From Gemmatimonadota bacterium (GTDB taxonomy: Bacteria > Gemmatimonadota > Gemmatimonadetes > Longimicrobiales > Gaopeijiaceae), in assembly GCA_022823225.1 (NCBI GenBank), contig JAJDXM010000015.1, positions 55,104 to 119,103 of the forward strand: a stretch of DNA of 64,000 bases, written 5' to 3'. Below, one piece after another: positions 25,556 through 34,835 of this stretch. The notes beneath the pieces are model-generated. The model did no database searches and had not been told where the DNA came from. It saw only the letters and a program-made list of their open reading frames with translations. The stretch's first letter is position 1. Each line of letters starts with the position of its first letter. The position numbers were made by a program, and so were the translations under genes.

Positions 25556-28071
25556 GGCGCGGCTCCGTGTTGGGCGTTCCCGCAGCGCGTGCACCAAGTC
25601 CCCCGGCCCGGCCCCCCGCCGCCCGCCGCGCCACGCGGGGCACTGTCCACGGGCTGCTCGCCACCGCCACCCTCCTCCTCCTCCCCCCCACCTCACCCGG
25701 CACGGCCTCCGCACAGGCTCCCGGGACAACTCCCGGCGACACACAGCCCGCCGACCCCGCACGGGACGCCTACCTCGACGATTCCGCGCGCTTTCTCGTG
25801 CTCGGGGTGAAGGCCGCGCGGGACACCGCCCAGCTGGGAATCGACGCCTACACGACCCTGATTCGAGAGCGCATGGGCGTCGAGGCGCCCACCTACCAGC
25901 GCGACCGCCCCTGGGTGAACGGCGAGCGCGTGACGAGGGTGCGCTGGTCGCGCGACGAACCCGATGTGGCGCATGTCCTGGGCGCCCGCTTTCGCGATCC
26001 CGGCCAGGGGCCCGACGATCCCCCGGGCTACTTCTCGGGGTTGCGGACCGAGCGCTTCGCCGCCGATCCGCGCACGGACCCGTTTCTGTTCGGCCTCGCG
26101 GCGCTGGGAGCGAGCACCGATGCCGCCGGACGCGCGATCCTGAGCCCCCTGGCGCCGGGTTCGGAGCGCCACTACCAGTTCCGCTCGGGCGACACGATCT
26201 CGGTGGAGCTGGGTGGCGGGCGCACGATCACCGCAGTGGCAGTCACGGCGATTCCGCGGGTTCGCAGCATCCGCCTGGTGTCGGCGATCATGTGGATCGA
26301 ACCCGAATCGATGGGTCTGGCCCGAATCGCCTACAGGCTCTCGAAGAGGCTGGACCGGGAGATCTCGTGGCGGTTGCGGCAGGGCGGACGCTGGTCCGTG
26401 GGCTTCACGGTGGAAGACGAATATGCGTTTGCCGCGCCCGACTCGGCCGGCGTCGCGGACCCGGTGGCCGCCCCGGACTCGGGTGCCGCCCCGGACCCGG
26501 GTCACCTTCCCGATTCGGCCGCGGCACCCGACTCCGCGCGCACCGAGCCCCGCCGCAACAGCCTTTTCGATCGCTTTCTCAACGGCGTGGTCGACAACCT
26601 CATTCCGCAGATGGCGTTCGATATCTCCACCGTGGTCGCCGACTACGAGCTCTACGAGTTCCGCCACTGGCTGCCGCGCCGCGTGTTCTGGACCGGTTAC
26701 TGGGCGGTCGACGAGGATCCGCGGGCGAGCGACCGCCCCCCGCCCCCCGTCCCGATGACGATCGACTGGGCCTTCGAGATCGAGGATGTCCGTGAGCGGG
26801 GCGCGGAGGCTGCCCTTGGGACGCCCGCTACCGCGGCGGAAGCGCTGCAGCTGTGGACGCAGCAGGACGACAGCGTCAGCGGCGACCTGGCCGAGGCGGG
26901 GTCCGGCGAGACGATCACGATCACCCCCGCCGACCGGGCCGCGCTGGCGCGCAGCGAGCTGCTGCCACCGAACCAGTGGGAGGAGGGGCTGGCCGGCCTC
27001 GACGCGGACGCGGTGGCCGAAATCGCCTCAGCGCTGGCCGAGATCGGCACCGGCGAGGGGGGAGACCGGGCCCTGGCGGCGAATCCGTGGACCTTCCATC
27101 CGCCCGGCAGGACGCTCTGGCTGCTTCGCTACAACCCGGTCGAGGGGGTGTCGGCGGGCACGCGGCTCCGGCGCGACTTCGGCTGGGGGCGAGGCGTGGT
27201 GACGGTCCGGATCCCGACGCGTCGGGTTCAGGCGCCGGACGCCGACCTGACCCTGGTTCGGGACAGTCCCGGCCGCCGGATCCAGTTCTCCGCCTACCGC
27301 GCGCTGCGGGGCGGGGGCATTGGCGATGGCGGCGTCGGGCGGTCGCCGGGCGGCTTTGTGACGTCGGGAGACTCGACCGACTTCTACTGGTCGAGGGGCG
27401 TCGCCGTGAGGCTGTTGCCGGGTGCGGGCGAGCGGTACCGGATGTCGCTTCGCTTCTTCGCGGAGAGCGACGCCGACCTGGTGACGGGAGGTGACCGCGC
27501 GAGCGAGGGCGAAGTCGCGGACGGGGACGGAATCGAAGGCGACGCTCGGGTACGCAACCGCTTCGGGGTCTCGGCCAGCTGGCGCCCGTGGTGGGGAGGC
27601 GTGACGGCGCAGACGCTGGGCGGGGGCGGGTGGGCGGGGGTCCGGAGCGCGCTGGGGGACAATCCCCACGTCAGGGCGGGCGTCACCGGAGCGCTCGTGG
27701 TTCCGCTGGGTGGGGGCTATAGCGCCGGGATGGAGGCCGGTGGTGCCTGGGCCTGGGGAGATCCCGCAAGGCTCGACCTGTGGAGCCTGGGCGCCGATGG
27801 CCGCTGGCTGCGCGGGCACTCCGGCAACCTCCTTTCTTCGGGCATCTGGCGGGCTCGCGTCGACCTGCAGCGGCCGGTCAGTTTCCTGCGGCTTTCCGTC
27901 TTCGCCGACTGGGCGTCGTCGGGCGGCATCGACTACTACGCCGTGGGCACCGGCCTGGTGTTCATGGACGGAATCACCCGCCTGGACGTGGCGCACGGAC
28001 TCCGCGCGGGGCAGGAGGGCCGGCTGACCGCGGCCCTGAGGGTGCACACGCTGGGGGACGGGTTGTTCTAG
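25552..28071 (+). CDS. large outer-membrane-like protein
   Basis: 839 residues; GTG overlaps the zinc-ribbon gene stop. Ala/Leu-rich signal (about residues 32-55, ending ASAQ). Residues 60-450 are a mixed domain with an Asp/Pro/Ala-rich insert (about 295-335) and FNGVVDNLIPQMAFDISTVVADYELYEFRHWLPR-type sequence. From about 520 the sequence turns into amphipathic strands with alternating aromatic/Gly residues and ends in a terminal Phe, which fits a beta-barrel. Similar proteins of the DUF5686 type are common in this kind of genome. Exact role unknown. Confidence 0.65.
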   Translation: MRRGSVLGVPAARAPSPPARPPAARRATRGTVHGLLATATLLLLPPTSPGTASAQAPGTTPGDTQPADPARDAYLDDSARFLVLGVKAARDTAQLGIDAYTTLIRERMGVEAPTYQRDRPWVNGERVTRVRWSRDEPDVAHVLGARFRDPGQGPDDPPGYFSGLRTERFAADPRTDPFLFGLAALGASTDAAGRAILSPLAPGSERHYQFRSGDTISVELGGGRTITAVAVTAIPRVRSIRLVSAIMWIEPESMGLARIAYRLSKRLDREISWRLRQGGRWSVGFTVEDEYAFAAPDSAGVADPVAAPDSGAAPDPGHLPDSAAAPDSARTEPRRNSLFDRFLNGVVDNLIPQMAFDISTVVADYELYEFRHWLPRRVFWTGYWAVDEDPRASDRPPPPVPMTIDWAFEIEDVRERGAEAALGTPATAAEALQLWTQQDDSVSGDLAEAGSGETITITPADRAALARSELLPPNQWEEGLAGLDADAVAEIASALAEIGTGEGGDRALAANPWTFHPPGRTLWLLRYNPVEGVSAGTRLRRDFGWGRGVVTVRIPTRRVQAPDADLTLVRDSPGRRIQFSAYRALRGGGIGDGGVGRSPGGFVTSGDSTDFYWSRGVAVRLLPGAGERYRMSLRFFAESDADLVTGGDRASEGEVADGDGIEGDARVRNRFGVSASWRPWWGGVTAQTLGGGGWAGVRSALGDNPHVRAGVTGALVVPLGGGYSAGMEAGGAWAWGDPARLDLWSLGADGRWLRGHSGNLLSSGIWRARVDLQRPVSFLRLSVFADWASSGGIDYYAVGTGLVFMDGITRLDVAHGLRAGQEGRLTAALRVHTLGDGLF

Positions 28072-28125
28072 GCTCCGCGCCGATGGGGTTGCCGCGGGCA
28101 ACTCGCGGGCGTTATCTCTTGCCCC

Positions 28126-29013
28126 ATGAAGTCGATTGTCAGGCGAGCATTGCCGAGTCTCTGCGTTCCGCTGGTCCATATGACCGCGCCGGTTGCAGCC
28201 TCGGCCCAGGACGTTTTTTGGTCCACGCAATCGGCCACGCTGCCGACCGCGGCACCGTTGAGCTCAGGCGACGTTCTGGTCGAGATTTCCCACCGGTTCG
28301 GCTACCTGTCGGACGGCGCGAGCGATCTGTGGGGACTGGATGGATTCGTACTGAATCGGCTCGGCCTGGCGTACGCGCCCAGCGATCACCTCACCATCGG
28401 GATCCTTCGGTCGAACAGCCGGGACAATCTTGATCTGAATGCCCGTCTTGCCGGGCTCTCCGCGGACGCCGGGACGATTCCGCTCGAGTTCGGCGTGCAG
28501 ACCGGGGTGGCGTGGAACCTGCAGGAAGAAGCCGGAGACGATCACGGGGGCCACCAGCACGTGGTCCTGCTTGACGCGCAATCGGATAACGCCGCCCGTA
28601 ACGGCGAACAGGCCGATGCCAACGAGATGCAAGCCTACGCGCAGCTGATTGCCAACGCGATCTTCGCCGATCGACTCGCTGTCGGCGTCGTGCCCACCCT
28701 GCTCTGGAACCCGCGAATCGAGAGCCACGACCCCGAGACCACGGTTTCGGTGGGTCTGAACGGCCAGCTGTACCTCGATGGCCGGTGGAGCCTTTTCGGT
28801 GAATGGATCATCAGCCAGTCCCGGGAGGATCAGGAGTACGACTCCGGCTCGTTCGGCGTCGAGATCCGCACGCGTGGACACTCCTTCAAGCTCCTGGTCA
28901 CCAATCAGCATCAGATGAACCCGACCCAGACCCTGGCCGGAGCGGCCGAGGACTTCCTGGACCCGGATTCGTGGCGCCTGGGCTTCAACATACAGCGGAG
29001 GCTGCGGTTCTGA
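28126..29013 (+). CDS. DUF5777-like outer-membrane beta-barrel protein
   Basis: 295 residues with signal sequence (ASAQD near residue 28). EISHRFGYLSDGASDLWGLD, NRLGLAYAPSDHLTIGILRSN and a final hydrophobic strand ending RRLRF match the DUF5777 barrel family. A His/Asp-rich loop (EEAGDDHGGHQHV) may bind metal. Starts 54 bases after the previous gene. Followed by the TGTAA-N8-TTACA element and a convergent gene. Confidence 0.75.
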   Translation: MKSIVRRALPSLCVPLVHMTAPVAASAQDVFWSTQSATLPTAAPLSSGDVLVEISHRFGYLSDGASDLWGLDGFVLNRLGLAYAPSDHLTIGILRSNSRDNLDLNARLAGLSADAGTIPLEFGVQTGVAWNLQEEAGDDHGGHQHVVLLDAQSDNAARNGEQADANEMQAYAQLIANAIFADRLAVGVVPTLLWNPRIESHDPETTVSVGLNGQLYLDGRWSLFGEWIISQSREDQEYDSGSFGVEIRTRGHSFKLLVTNQHQMNPTQTLAGAAEDFLDPDSWRLGFNIQRRLRF

Positions 29014-29021
29014 GTCGGTGA

Positions 29022-29039
29022 TGTAAACTACACCTTACA
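29022..29039 (+). promoter_or_regulatory. copy of the recurring TGTAA-N8-TKACA element
   Basis: TGTAA-ACTACACC-TTACA, perfect arms, located in a 57-base gap between the 3' ends of convergent genes (29013 and 29071). No start codon is downstream on either strand, so a promoter role is not obvious. A further inverted pair TGACA-gctgcgtt-TGTCA follows at 29043-29060. Confidence 0.4.
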
Positions 29040-29070
29040 TTCTGACAGCTGCGTTTGTCATTTCCGGGTA

Positions 29071-30765
29071 TCAGGACCCCCCGAACAACACGCTGGCCCC
29101 CTGCTCGAAGACGATGTCGCGGGGGATCCCCGCGGAATCCAGCCGGTCCAGGTCGGCCTGCAGCTCCGGCGGCACGATCCCCTTCTCGTCCATCAGCTGC
29201 GCCACGCCGTCGTAGTCGCCATCGCCCTGCAGGGTGAGGATCAGCTCGCTCAGCCCGGCCACCGCCTCGCGCATGGCGTCGAAGTCGACCCGGTACTTGC
29301 CCGTGGCCTCGTCGCGGCTGAATGCGCCGTGCTCCTGGAAGTAGTTGAAGCGCACCATGTTCGCGCGGCCGTGGGCGCTCGCGGCGCCGAAGCGCACCGA
29401 GCGGAAGATCCCGGCCAGGAAGGTCACGTAGTGGTGCTCGACCGAGTGCTCGGTGAGTTCCCCGCGCTCGAAGAGCTGGGTCACCATGTGCAGCCCGACC
29501 ACGTCCGCCTTTCCCTCCTCCATCGGGGAGGCGTGCTCGAGCAGCGCCTCGCGCACCGTCCCCATCCCGTTCACGGTGTTCTTGATCCCGAGCCCGTGCG
29601 CAACCTCGTGGAACATCGTGTTGCCGAAGAAGGCGTCGAAGACGACGTACTCCTGCTGGTCGTCGGCGATCAGGTGCTCGGCGATCGGGACCATGATCTC
29701 GTCGAACTTGGCGCGCATCGCGTTCTTCAGCTGGAGCCGCCGCGTCCCCTTGGCGAGCTGCACCTCCTCGTCGTTCGGCAGGTTGACCGCGATCGCCTTC
29801 GCGCCCGCGTTGGCGTCGCCGGCGTAGTAGACCGCGTCGTAGGCGTTGAGGTCGGAGTCGGTGCCCGGGGTCTCGGCCTTGTACGCGTCGGCGACGGGCA
29901 GGCTCTCCTGCAGGCTGGGCAGCAGCGCCGCGAAGCGCGCAAGCCGCTCGCTCCACTCCATGTCCTTGATGAGGACGAACCCCTCGTGGGCGGCCTTCGC
30001 GCCGAACATCTGGTCCTCGTACGTCTCGATCGGCCCGATCACGACATCGATCGGGTTGTCCTTCATGTCGAGCCATGCCATGTCGCTCGGCTGGTAGTCG
30101 CCGGTCTCGAGGGCGGCGGCGCGGAGCATGAGGTAGTGGGCGAGGGCTGGGTCGCTGGCGAGCTCGGCGGCTTCGCGGAGCCTGGCGGCAGCGGCCGTGT
30201 GGGCTTCCGCGAAGGCTTCGTGGTAGGGGTGGGCAACGAGCGCGCCGTCGTCGTCGCGGCGGACGAGGGTGTAGAGGGAGCGGAGGGCTTCGTTTTCGGC
30301 TGCGGCGGCCTCGAATTCGTCTGCGGTCATGTCGGCGGGGTAGAAGTTGGCGCCCGCCGGTTTGGGGCCGACCCCGTCGATGAAGGGGCCGTCGCCGCGC
30401 AGCCGGTCCCAGGGGCCGTAGTTGATCTCGATGTATTGGCGGGTGGCGTCGTCGCCTGCCGCCAGCGCGAGGGCGGCGTCCTTGTCGCCGTAGGCCTGTT
30501 GCCAGAAGACGTGGTCCATGGGTTGGACGGCTTCCAGGAGGAGGCGGACGACCTGCCGGTCGTTTGCGGAGAGGTGGGAGAGGTCGGATTCGAGGCGGAA
30601 GATGGCGTATTGGTCGACGAGGGCTTGCATGGTGGGGTCGGAGGGGGCGGCGGGGTCGTCCGATGCGGGGTCGGCGCAGGCGGCGAGGGCGAAGCAGGCG
30701 GCCACCGGAAGGACGGGGAGGGTTCCCGAAAGGGGTGCGGTGGCGGCTTGCTGGATGGTGTTCAT
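29071..30765 (-). CDS. M49 (DPP III)-like zinc peptidase lipoprotein
   Basis: 564 residues from ATG at 30765, with AAGGAG 7 bases upstream. Lipoprotein signal (LAACAD). The zinc site is HEVAHGLGIKN with a downstream EEGKADVVGLH; this differs from the HELLGH of eukaryotic DPP III but matches bacterial relatives. The long helical N-terminal lobe (QALVDQYAIF, NYGPWDR, NFYPADMT) is typical of the family. It cuts short peptides from the N-terminus. Upstream intergenic DNA to dprA is 178 bases. Confidence 0.82.
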   Translation of the reverse strand: MNTIQQAATAPLSGTLPVLPVAACFALAACADPASDDPAAPSDPTMQALVDQYAIFRLESDLSHLSANDRQVVRLLLEAVQPMDHVFWQQAYGDKDAALALAAGDDATRQYIEINYGPWDRLRGDGPFIDGVGPKPAGANFYPADMTADEFEAAAAENEALRSLYTLVRRDDDGALVAHPYHEAFAEAHTAAAARLREAAELASDPALAHYLMLRAAALETGDYQPSDMAWLDMKDNPIDVVIGPIETYEDQMFGAKAAHEGFVLIKDMEWSERLARFAALLPSLQESLPVADAYKAETPGTDSDLNAYDAVYYAGDANAGAKAIAVNLPNDEEVQLAKGTRRLQLKNAMRAKFDEIMVPIAEHLIADDQQEYVVFDAFFGNTMFHEVAHGLGIKNTVNGMGTVREALLEHASPMEEGKADVVGLHMVTQLFERGELTEHSVEHHYVTFLAGIFRSVRFGAASAHGRANMVRFNYFQEHGAFSRDEATGKYRVDFDAMREAVAGLSELILTLQGDGDYDGVAQLMDEKGIVPPELQADLDRLDSAGIPRDIVFEQGASVLFGGS

Positions 30766-30885
30766 GGGATGCTCCTTCCGGACGAGGGGACGCGAAGAGG
30801 AGGGGGATTGAGAATAGGGGGGGAGGGGGGGAAAGGCCACGGTGGGCGGGAAGTCAGAGCCCTTTCCCCGTACGGAGATTCGGTA

Positions 30886-30905
30886 TATATTCGGTCTGAG
30901 TCAGA
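30886..30905 (+). promoter_or_regulatory. putative dprA promoter with operator-like palindrome
   Basis: TATATT at 30886-30891 is a plausible -10 for the plus-strand dprA gene (start 30944). TCTGA-G-TCAGA at 30895-30905 is a perfect 11-bp palindrome covering the probable transcription start, a typical repressor position. No convincing -35 is seen. Confidence 0.4.
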
Positions 30906-30943
30906 CAAGCCGCCTCATCATCATTTGCGCCGAGCAACGGACG

Positions 30944-31642
30944 ATGCCCATGTTAGCCCAGATGAACCGTACGGTCGCGCTTCGGGAGATCCTGGGAGAG
31001 CTTACTCCGGTAGAGGGGAAGCTCGCGCCGACCGTTCTGAATGTCGCGGGTGACATCGAGATCCTGCGTACCAGCCCCAAGGTCGCGGTCGTCGGCTCGC
31101 GTCAGGCCACTTACGAGGGACTCGAAGAAGCCGCGCGAATCGCGGAAGCGCTCGTGGAACTCGGAGCCACGGTAGTGTCGGGGCTCGCGATGGGTATCGA
31201 CACCGCCGCGCATCGGGCTGCGATAAGAGCCGGAGGGCGAACCTTCGCCGTAATCGGAACTGGCCTTGATCGTGTCTATCCCCGCGAGAACCGGGAACTG
31301 CAGCGATGCCTGGCCCGCGACTTTGCCGTGGTGAGCCAGTTTCCGCCTGGAACCCCGCCGACGCGAAGGAACTTCCCGCAGCGTAACCGTACGATGGCTC
31401 TGCTCAGCGACGGATTGGTCATCGTGGAGGCAGGTGAGACAAGCGGGACCATCAACCAGGGATGGGAGGCGCTTCGGTTGGGTCGGACCGTGTTTCTGTC
31501 GGAAGCGGTCGCCAACAATCCAGCGCTCTCCTGGCCTGGGGAGATGCGGCGGTACGGGGCCGAGGTGCTGCGCCGCGACGTGCTCACCGAGATGCTCAGT
31601 GAACTGCCTTGGGTCACGGCCGCAGGTGAAGCCTGGTTCTGA
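30944..31642 (+). CDS. DprA/SMF-like SLOG-fold protein
   Basis: 232 residues from ATG at 30944; frame is open upstream to 30842, but the palindromic promoter favours the internal start. Rossmann-like DprA core: VAVVGSRQAT, GATVVSGLAMGIDTAAHRAA, GTGLDRVYPREN, FPQRNRTMALLSDGLVIVEAG, TINQGWEALRLGRTVF. The N-terminal SAM and C-terminal winged-helix domains of housekeeping DprA are missing, so it is a short stand-alone SLOG type. Housekeeping DprA loads RecA on ssDNA in transformation; stand-alone members occur in defence islands. Followed by a broken metalloprotease gene. Confidence 0.8.
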   Translation: MPMLAQMNRTVALREILGELTPVEGKLAPTVLNVAGDIEILRTSPKVAVVGSRQATYEGLEEAARIAEALVELGATVVSGLAMGIDTAAHRAAIRAGGRTFAVIGTGLDRVYPRENRELQRCLARDFAVVSQFPPGTPPTRRNFPQRNRTMALLSDGLVIVEAGETSGTINQGWEALRLGRTVFLSEAVANNPALSWPGEMRRYGAEVLRRDVLTEMLSELPWVTAAGEAWF

Positions 31643-31709
31643 CTTCGGTGAAGTTCGCGTCTCTGTTGGCCTACACCCCGTACACACGGGATCCCGAGCG
31701 CCTGGGAAG

Positions 31710-32400
31710 GTGTACGGTGGGAATCGCATCGATTTCAGGATCGTGCGCCGTCGCCGGAAGACGCTGGAGATCGCGGTTGAGCCGGATGCCTCGGTGGTCG
31801 TTGCGGCCCCCTTGGACGTACCCATCGAGGCGATTGCGGAAAAGGTGCGGAAGCGGGCCGCGTGGGTGCTTCGGCAACAGCGCTTCTTTTCGCAGTTCAT
31901 GCCGCGGACGCCGGAGCGGCGGTATCTGGCGGGCGAAACGCACCTGTATCTGGGGCGGCAGTACCGGCTGAAGGTGGTCCGGAGCGGGCGGCCTGGGGTC
32001 GAAATGGTCCGCGGATTCATCATCGTGCACTCGCGAACCGCGTCGCCCGGAGGTCACCCGGCGGCTGGTGGAACGCTGGTACCACCGGCAGGCGCGAGCC
32101 AAGTTCGCGGAGCGCCTCGAGGCGAGCCTCGCCCGGTTTCCGGACCCGGAAGCGTTTCGGCCGAAGGGCCTGATCGTCCGGCGAATGGCAAAGCGGTGGG
32201 GATCGCTATCGCCGGCGGGTCGGCTGCTGCTCAACCGGCGCCTCATCGAAGCCCCGGTCGACACGATCGACTACGTGATCACGCACGAGCTCTGCCACAT
32301 GGCGGAGCCCCATCACGGGCCGGCGTTCTATCGGTTGCTGGACCGGGTCATGCCGGATTGGGCGGGGCGGAAGGGGCGGTTGGAGGCGAAGATGGCGTGA
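31710..32400 (+). pseudogene. YgjP-like (DUF45, SprT-type) metalloprotease, frameshifted
   Basis: The N-terminal part (GTG at 31710: YGGNRIDFRIVRRRRKTLEI, ... VHSRTASP) and the C-terminal part (EVTRRLVERWYHRQA, RRMAKRWGSLSP, ITHELCHMAEPHHGPAFY) lie in different frames. Removing one G from the GG at 32049-32050 restores a single product of about 230 residues. The zinc site HELCH...H of the second half is intact. Two explanations: real disruption or a sequencing error. Located 67 bases after dprA. Confidence 0.7.
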
Positions 32401-32423
32401 GGTGGCGGCGTTACGAAACGCGA

Positions 32424-33272
32424 TTACGGCTCCCGCGTCGATAGGTGATCCAGATCGAGCGGGTCACTATCGACGTAGTCGCGTGCGGTCAGGTCGTCCA
32501 GATTTTGGACTACGCCATCCACGCGGACGAAGCGACCGGGCCTCGACTGCGCTTCGGGCAAAGCTGTCTGGTAGTGCTCCCAACCGCTGATCTCCAATGC
32601 TGCATCGTCCTCATCCTGAATGAACCAGAACATCAATTCCACCATGTCGGCGTCCCAGGACGGGGCCGCTCTGACCCGGATTTCGCGGAGAGAGCGGAGG
32701 GCGCGCCCCTCGTCGCTATGCTTGTCGTGCTTCACGAGAACCCGGTCCATGAGCGGCCTGGCGAACGCGACGAAGTCGTCGGGGAACGCTGTCCTCGCTC
32801 GCTTGCGCGCCAGCGCGAGGGACAACCGACGCGCGTCATCGTCGGTCCGGCATCCCGCAATCCGTTCCCACGCTGCCACGACCGTTTTTTCGACTGTCAT
32901 CACCCGGTCAAGGTCGGCTACGAGGCGGCGGCGGGCCACTCCCGGGATGAATCCGTAGATCGGCCTTCGACCCCGCCTGATCTCATGGAGCACCCGATCA
33001 TCCACCTCGACCAAGGGGCTGATCTCGACGAACGGACGATCAACACAGGGTCGGACAAGGTCGCACGTCTGCGTCAGGACCGCGAAGCCGCGCACGGCAG
33101 CCTCGGCGTTGTCAGCTCCTTCGGTGACCGCCACCACCGCGTCGCCGGTCAGCGGACATTCGCTATTGGTCCGAAATAGAAACCAATGTTCGCCAACTAC
33201 GCAGTCACCCTGACGCCAAGCCGAGAGTTGCTCGTCGACTCGCTCACGGCCCGCATCGTCAATCGCTTCCAC
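32424..33272 (-). CDS. uncharacterised protein with TQTCDL motif, third gene of TIGR04255-XRE operon
   Basis: 282 residues; GTG start overlaps the XRE gene by 14 bases. A small N-terminal beta domain (WRQGDCVVGEHWFLF) leads to FAVLTQTCDLVRPCVDRPFVEISPL, a hallmark of a sporadic bacterial family. A basic helical middle (ARKRARTAFPDDFVAFARPLMDR) follows, and a C-terminal WDADMVELMFWFIQDEDDAAL segment. No enzymatic motif recognised. The fixed order with an HTH protein and a TIGR04255 protein suggests a functional unit. Confidence 0.7.
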   Translation of the reverse strand: MEAIDDAGRERVDEQLSAWRQGDCVVGEHWFLFRTNSECPLTGDAVVAVTEGADNAEAAVRGFAVLTQTCDLVRPCVDRPFVEISPLVEVDDRVLHEIRRGRRPIYGFIPGVARRRLVADLDRVMTVEKTVVAAWERIAGCRTDDDARRLSLALARKRARTAFPDDFVAFARPLMDRVLVKHDKHSDEGRALRSLREIRVRAAPSWDADMVELMFWFIQDEDDAALEISGWEHYQTALPEAQSRPGRFVRVDGVVQNLDDLTARDYVDSDPLDLDHLSTREP

Positions 33273-33972
33273 GTCGCGTGTTCCTTACGGTTCGAGCAGC
33301 CCGCGCGCGACCGGGTTCGCGATGTACGCGGTCGCTCTTCGCGTCGTAGAGCTCCTCTGGCGGCAGTGGCTTGCGTGCATCCCTGGCTTCGGTACTGAGT
33401 CCGGCGAGCGCTGGAACGTGGCGTGCGTGTCCTTGACCGAGCGCCAAGCGCGCGTCGTCGAAGCGTTGGGCCGCCAGCATGTCAAGCGGAGTGGTACCCT
33501 CGCGGGCATCCAGTAGCGCCGCCCGTGTTCCTCGTGCGCTGCCCCGGTAAGCGGTGCGGACGATCTCCAGGACCCGCGTTAGTCGCTCCTGGTTGTCGGC
33601 GTTCAGGGGTTTTCCGCTCGCCCAGTAGTGGACGCTGCGACGCGAGACTCCCAACAGCCGACCAAGCATCTGCCAGGTCAAACCGGAGATTCGACGCAGT
33701 TCGGAGACGGCCCTCCTTGTTGCCTCCGTCGCGGAGCCGGTCCGGAGCCCAGTGAGGTCTCGGGTCGATCCGCACACGGTCGCATCCGATTTGCGGATGT
33801 ACGGTGCCTCCCACAGCCTGGACGGCCCTGCGGACGAAGTCCCGGCGATCGACAGCGCGCCGCTCACCACAATGACGAATTGCGGCGTATGGCCACGGCC
33901 GACTGTGGAACCGGAAAACGAGGTCGCGGCTTTGTCGACTGCCGACTCGAGCGGTAGCGGTTGGAGGGTCAT
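33259..33972 (-). CDS. XRE-family helix-turn-helix protein
   Basis: 237 residues. The ATG overlaps the TIGR04255 stop. Residues about 85-130 (RRISGLTWQMLGRLLGVS then RRSVHYWASGKPLNADNQ) form a Cro/CI-type HTH; this pattern is shared by HTH proteins that accompany TIGR04255. The N-terminal 80 residues are low-complexity, the C-terminal 90 contain LDAREGTTPLDMLAAQRFDDAR, a likely oligomerisation motif. Probably the transcriptional regulator or antitoxin-like partner of the operon. Confidence 0.75.
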   Translation of the reverse strand: MTLQPLPLESAVDKAATSFSGSTVGRGHTPQFVIVVSGALSIAGTSSAGPSRLWEAPYIRKSDATVCGSTRDLTGLRTGSATEATRRAVSELRRISGLTWQMLGRLLGVSRRSVHYWASGKPLNADNQERLTRVLEIVRTAYRGSARGTRAALLDAREGTTPLDMLAAQRFDDARLALGQGHARHVPALAGLSTEARDARKPLPPEELYDAKSDRVHREPGRARAARTVRNTRRGSD

Positions 33973-34835
33973 GGTTCACCTCCGTAGCGGCGCAAGAACT
34001 CGTTCGTTACCGCCCAACGGAAGATGCTGTAGATGCGTTCGGCAAAGCCCCGCGCGTCCTCGACTACCGAGCTGACGCTGAGTTCGCGACTTCCTGCGGG
34101 GAATGACCGGAAAGCGTCGGTATCTAGGATCCAACTCGGTTCATCAATCGGGTCCAGCCCCCCGGGGTCAACGGTACTCTGGGCTGGAAGCAGTCCCCAG
34201 CGCACGGTCACCTGCCCCTCGTCCTCCGGCAGCACGAATACGCTCTCTGAAATCGCATGGCGAGCATGCTCGGCGAGTGGTGATCCGAGGATGCCCGCCA
34301 CTTCCGTGCGGACGAGCTGCGGCAGGTCGGTCAAATGCTCACCGGACACGCGATCGATGTAACGGACACCCAGGCGGTCCACGACCTTCGGATCGACATG
34401 GTCTTTGAGCGCCTGCAGCACGACCTCCAAGCGTCGCATGAAGTCGTCCCGGCTTGAGTACCGCGTGGTGTCCAACGCGAGAAAATCGGGTGCGAGGGTC
34501 ACGCGCCACGCCCCGCTCGCCTCGATGAAACGCCATGACGTGTTCGAGCGCGCGTCCGCTACACCCTGCGGGCCGAAGACGACACCTCGGCTTTCCTCGG
34601 GGCGCAGAACCGGATAGCAGCCTCGGATGGCTTCCTGAAACGAGGCGATGAACTCCCGCTTCTCCAATGACGCGATAAGCGGAAAACGGACCTGCGCGAT
34701 GACCCGTACGAGTGGCGGGTCAGTCAGCGGAACTTCGCGCGGGGGTGGCCCCGCCAGTGGCGTGTCGGGAGCATTCAGGGGTGGGCTCGCTTTTCGGTTC
34801 ATGGGCGTGGTCACGCAGTGGCTCCCAGGAATCAT
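33969..34835 (-). CDS. TIGR04255 family protein
   Basis: 288 residues from ATG at 34835; ATG at 34802 is an alternative start. PLVRVIAQVRFPLIASLEKREFI, IRGCYPVLRPEES, and DRLGVRYIDRVSG are signature blocks of this sporadic family. Its beta-strand plus helix architecture is otherwise uncharacterised. First gene of the minus-strand triad with XRE and TQTCDL proteins; all overlap. Upstream, a 20-bp palindrome (35051-35070) may be an operator. Confidence 0.78.
   Translation of the reverse strand: MIPGSHCVTTPMNRKASPPLNAPDTPLAGPPPREVPLTDPPLVRVIAQVRFPLIASLEKREFIASFQEAIRGCYPVLRPEESRGVVFGPQGVADARSNTSWRFIEASGAWRVTLAPDFLALDTTRYSSRDDFMRRLEVVLQALKDHVDPKVVDRLGVRYIDRVSGEHLTDLPQLVRTEVAGILGSPLAEHARHAISESVFVLPEDEGQVTVRWGLLPAQSTVDPGGLDPIDEPSWILDTDAFRSFPAGSRELSVSSVVEDARGFAERIYSIFRWAVTNEFLRRYGGEP

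Noticed and set aside
29043..29060. Second palindrome TGACA-N8-TGTCA next to the element at 29022
   Set aside because: Half-sites point in the opposite sense to the consensus; probably coincidence.
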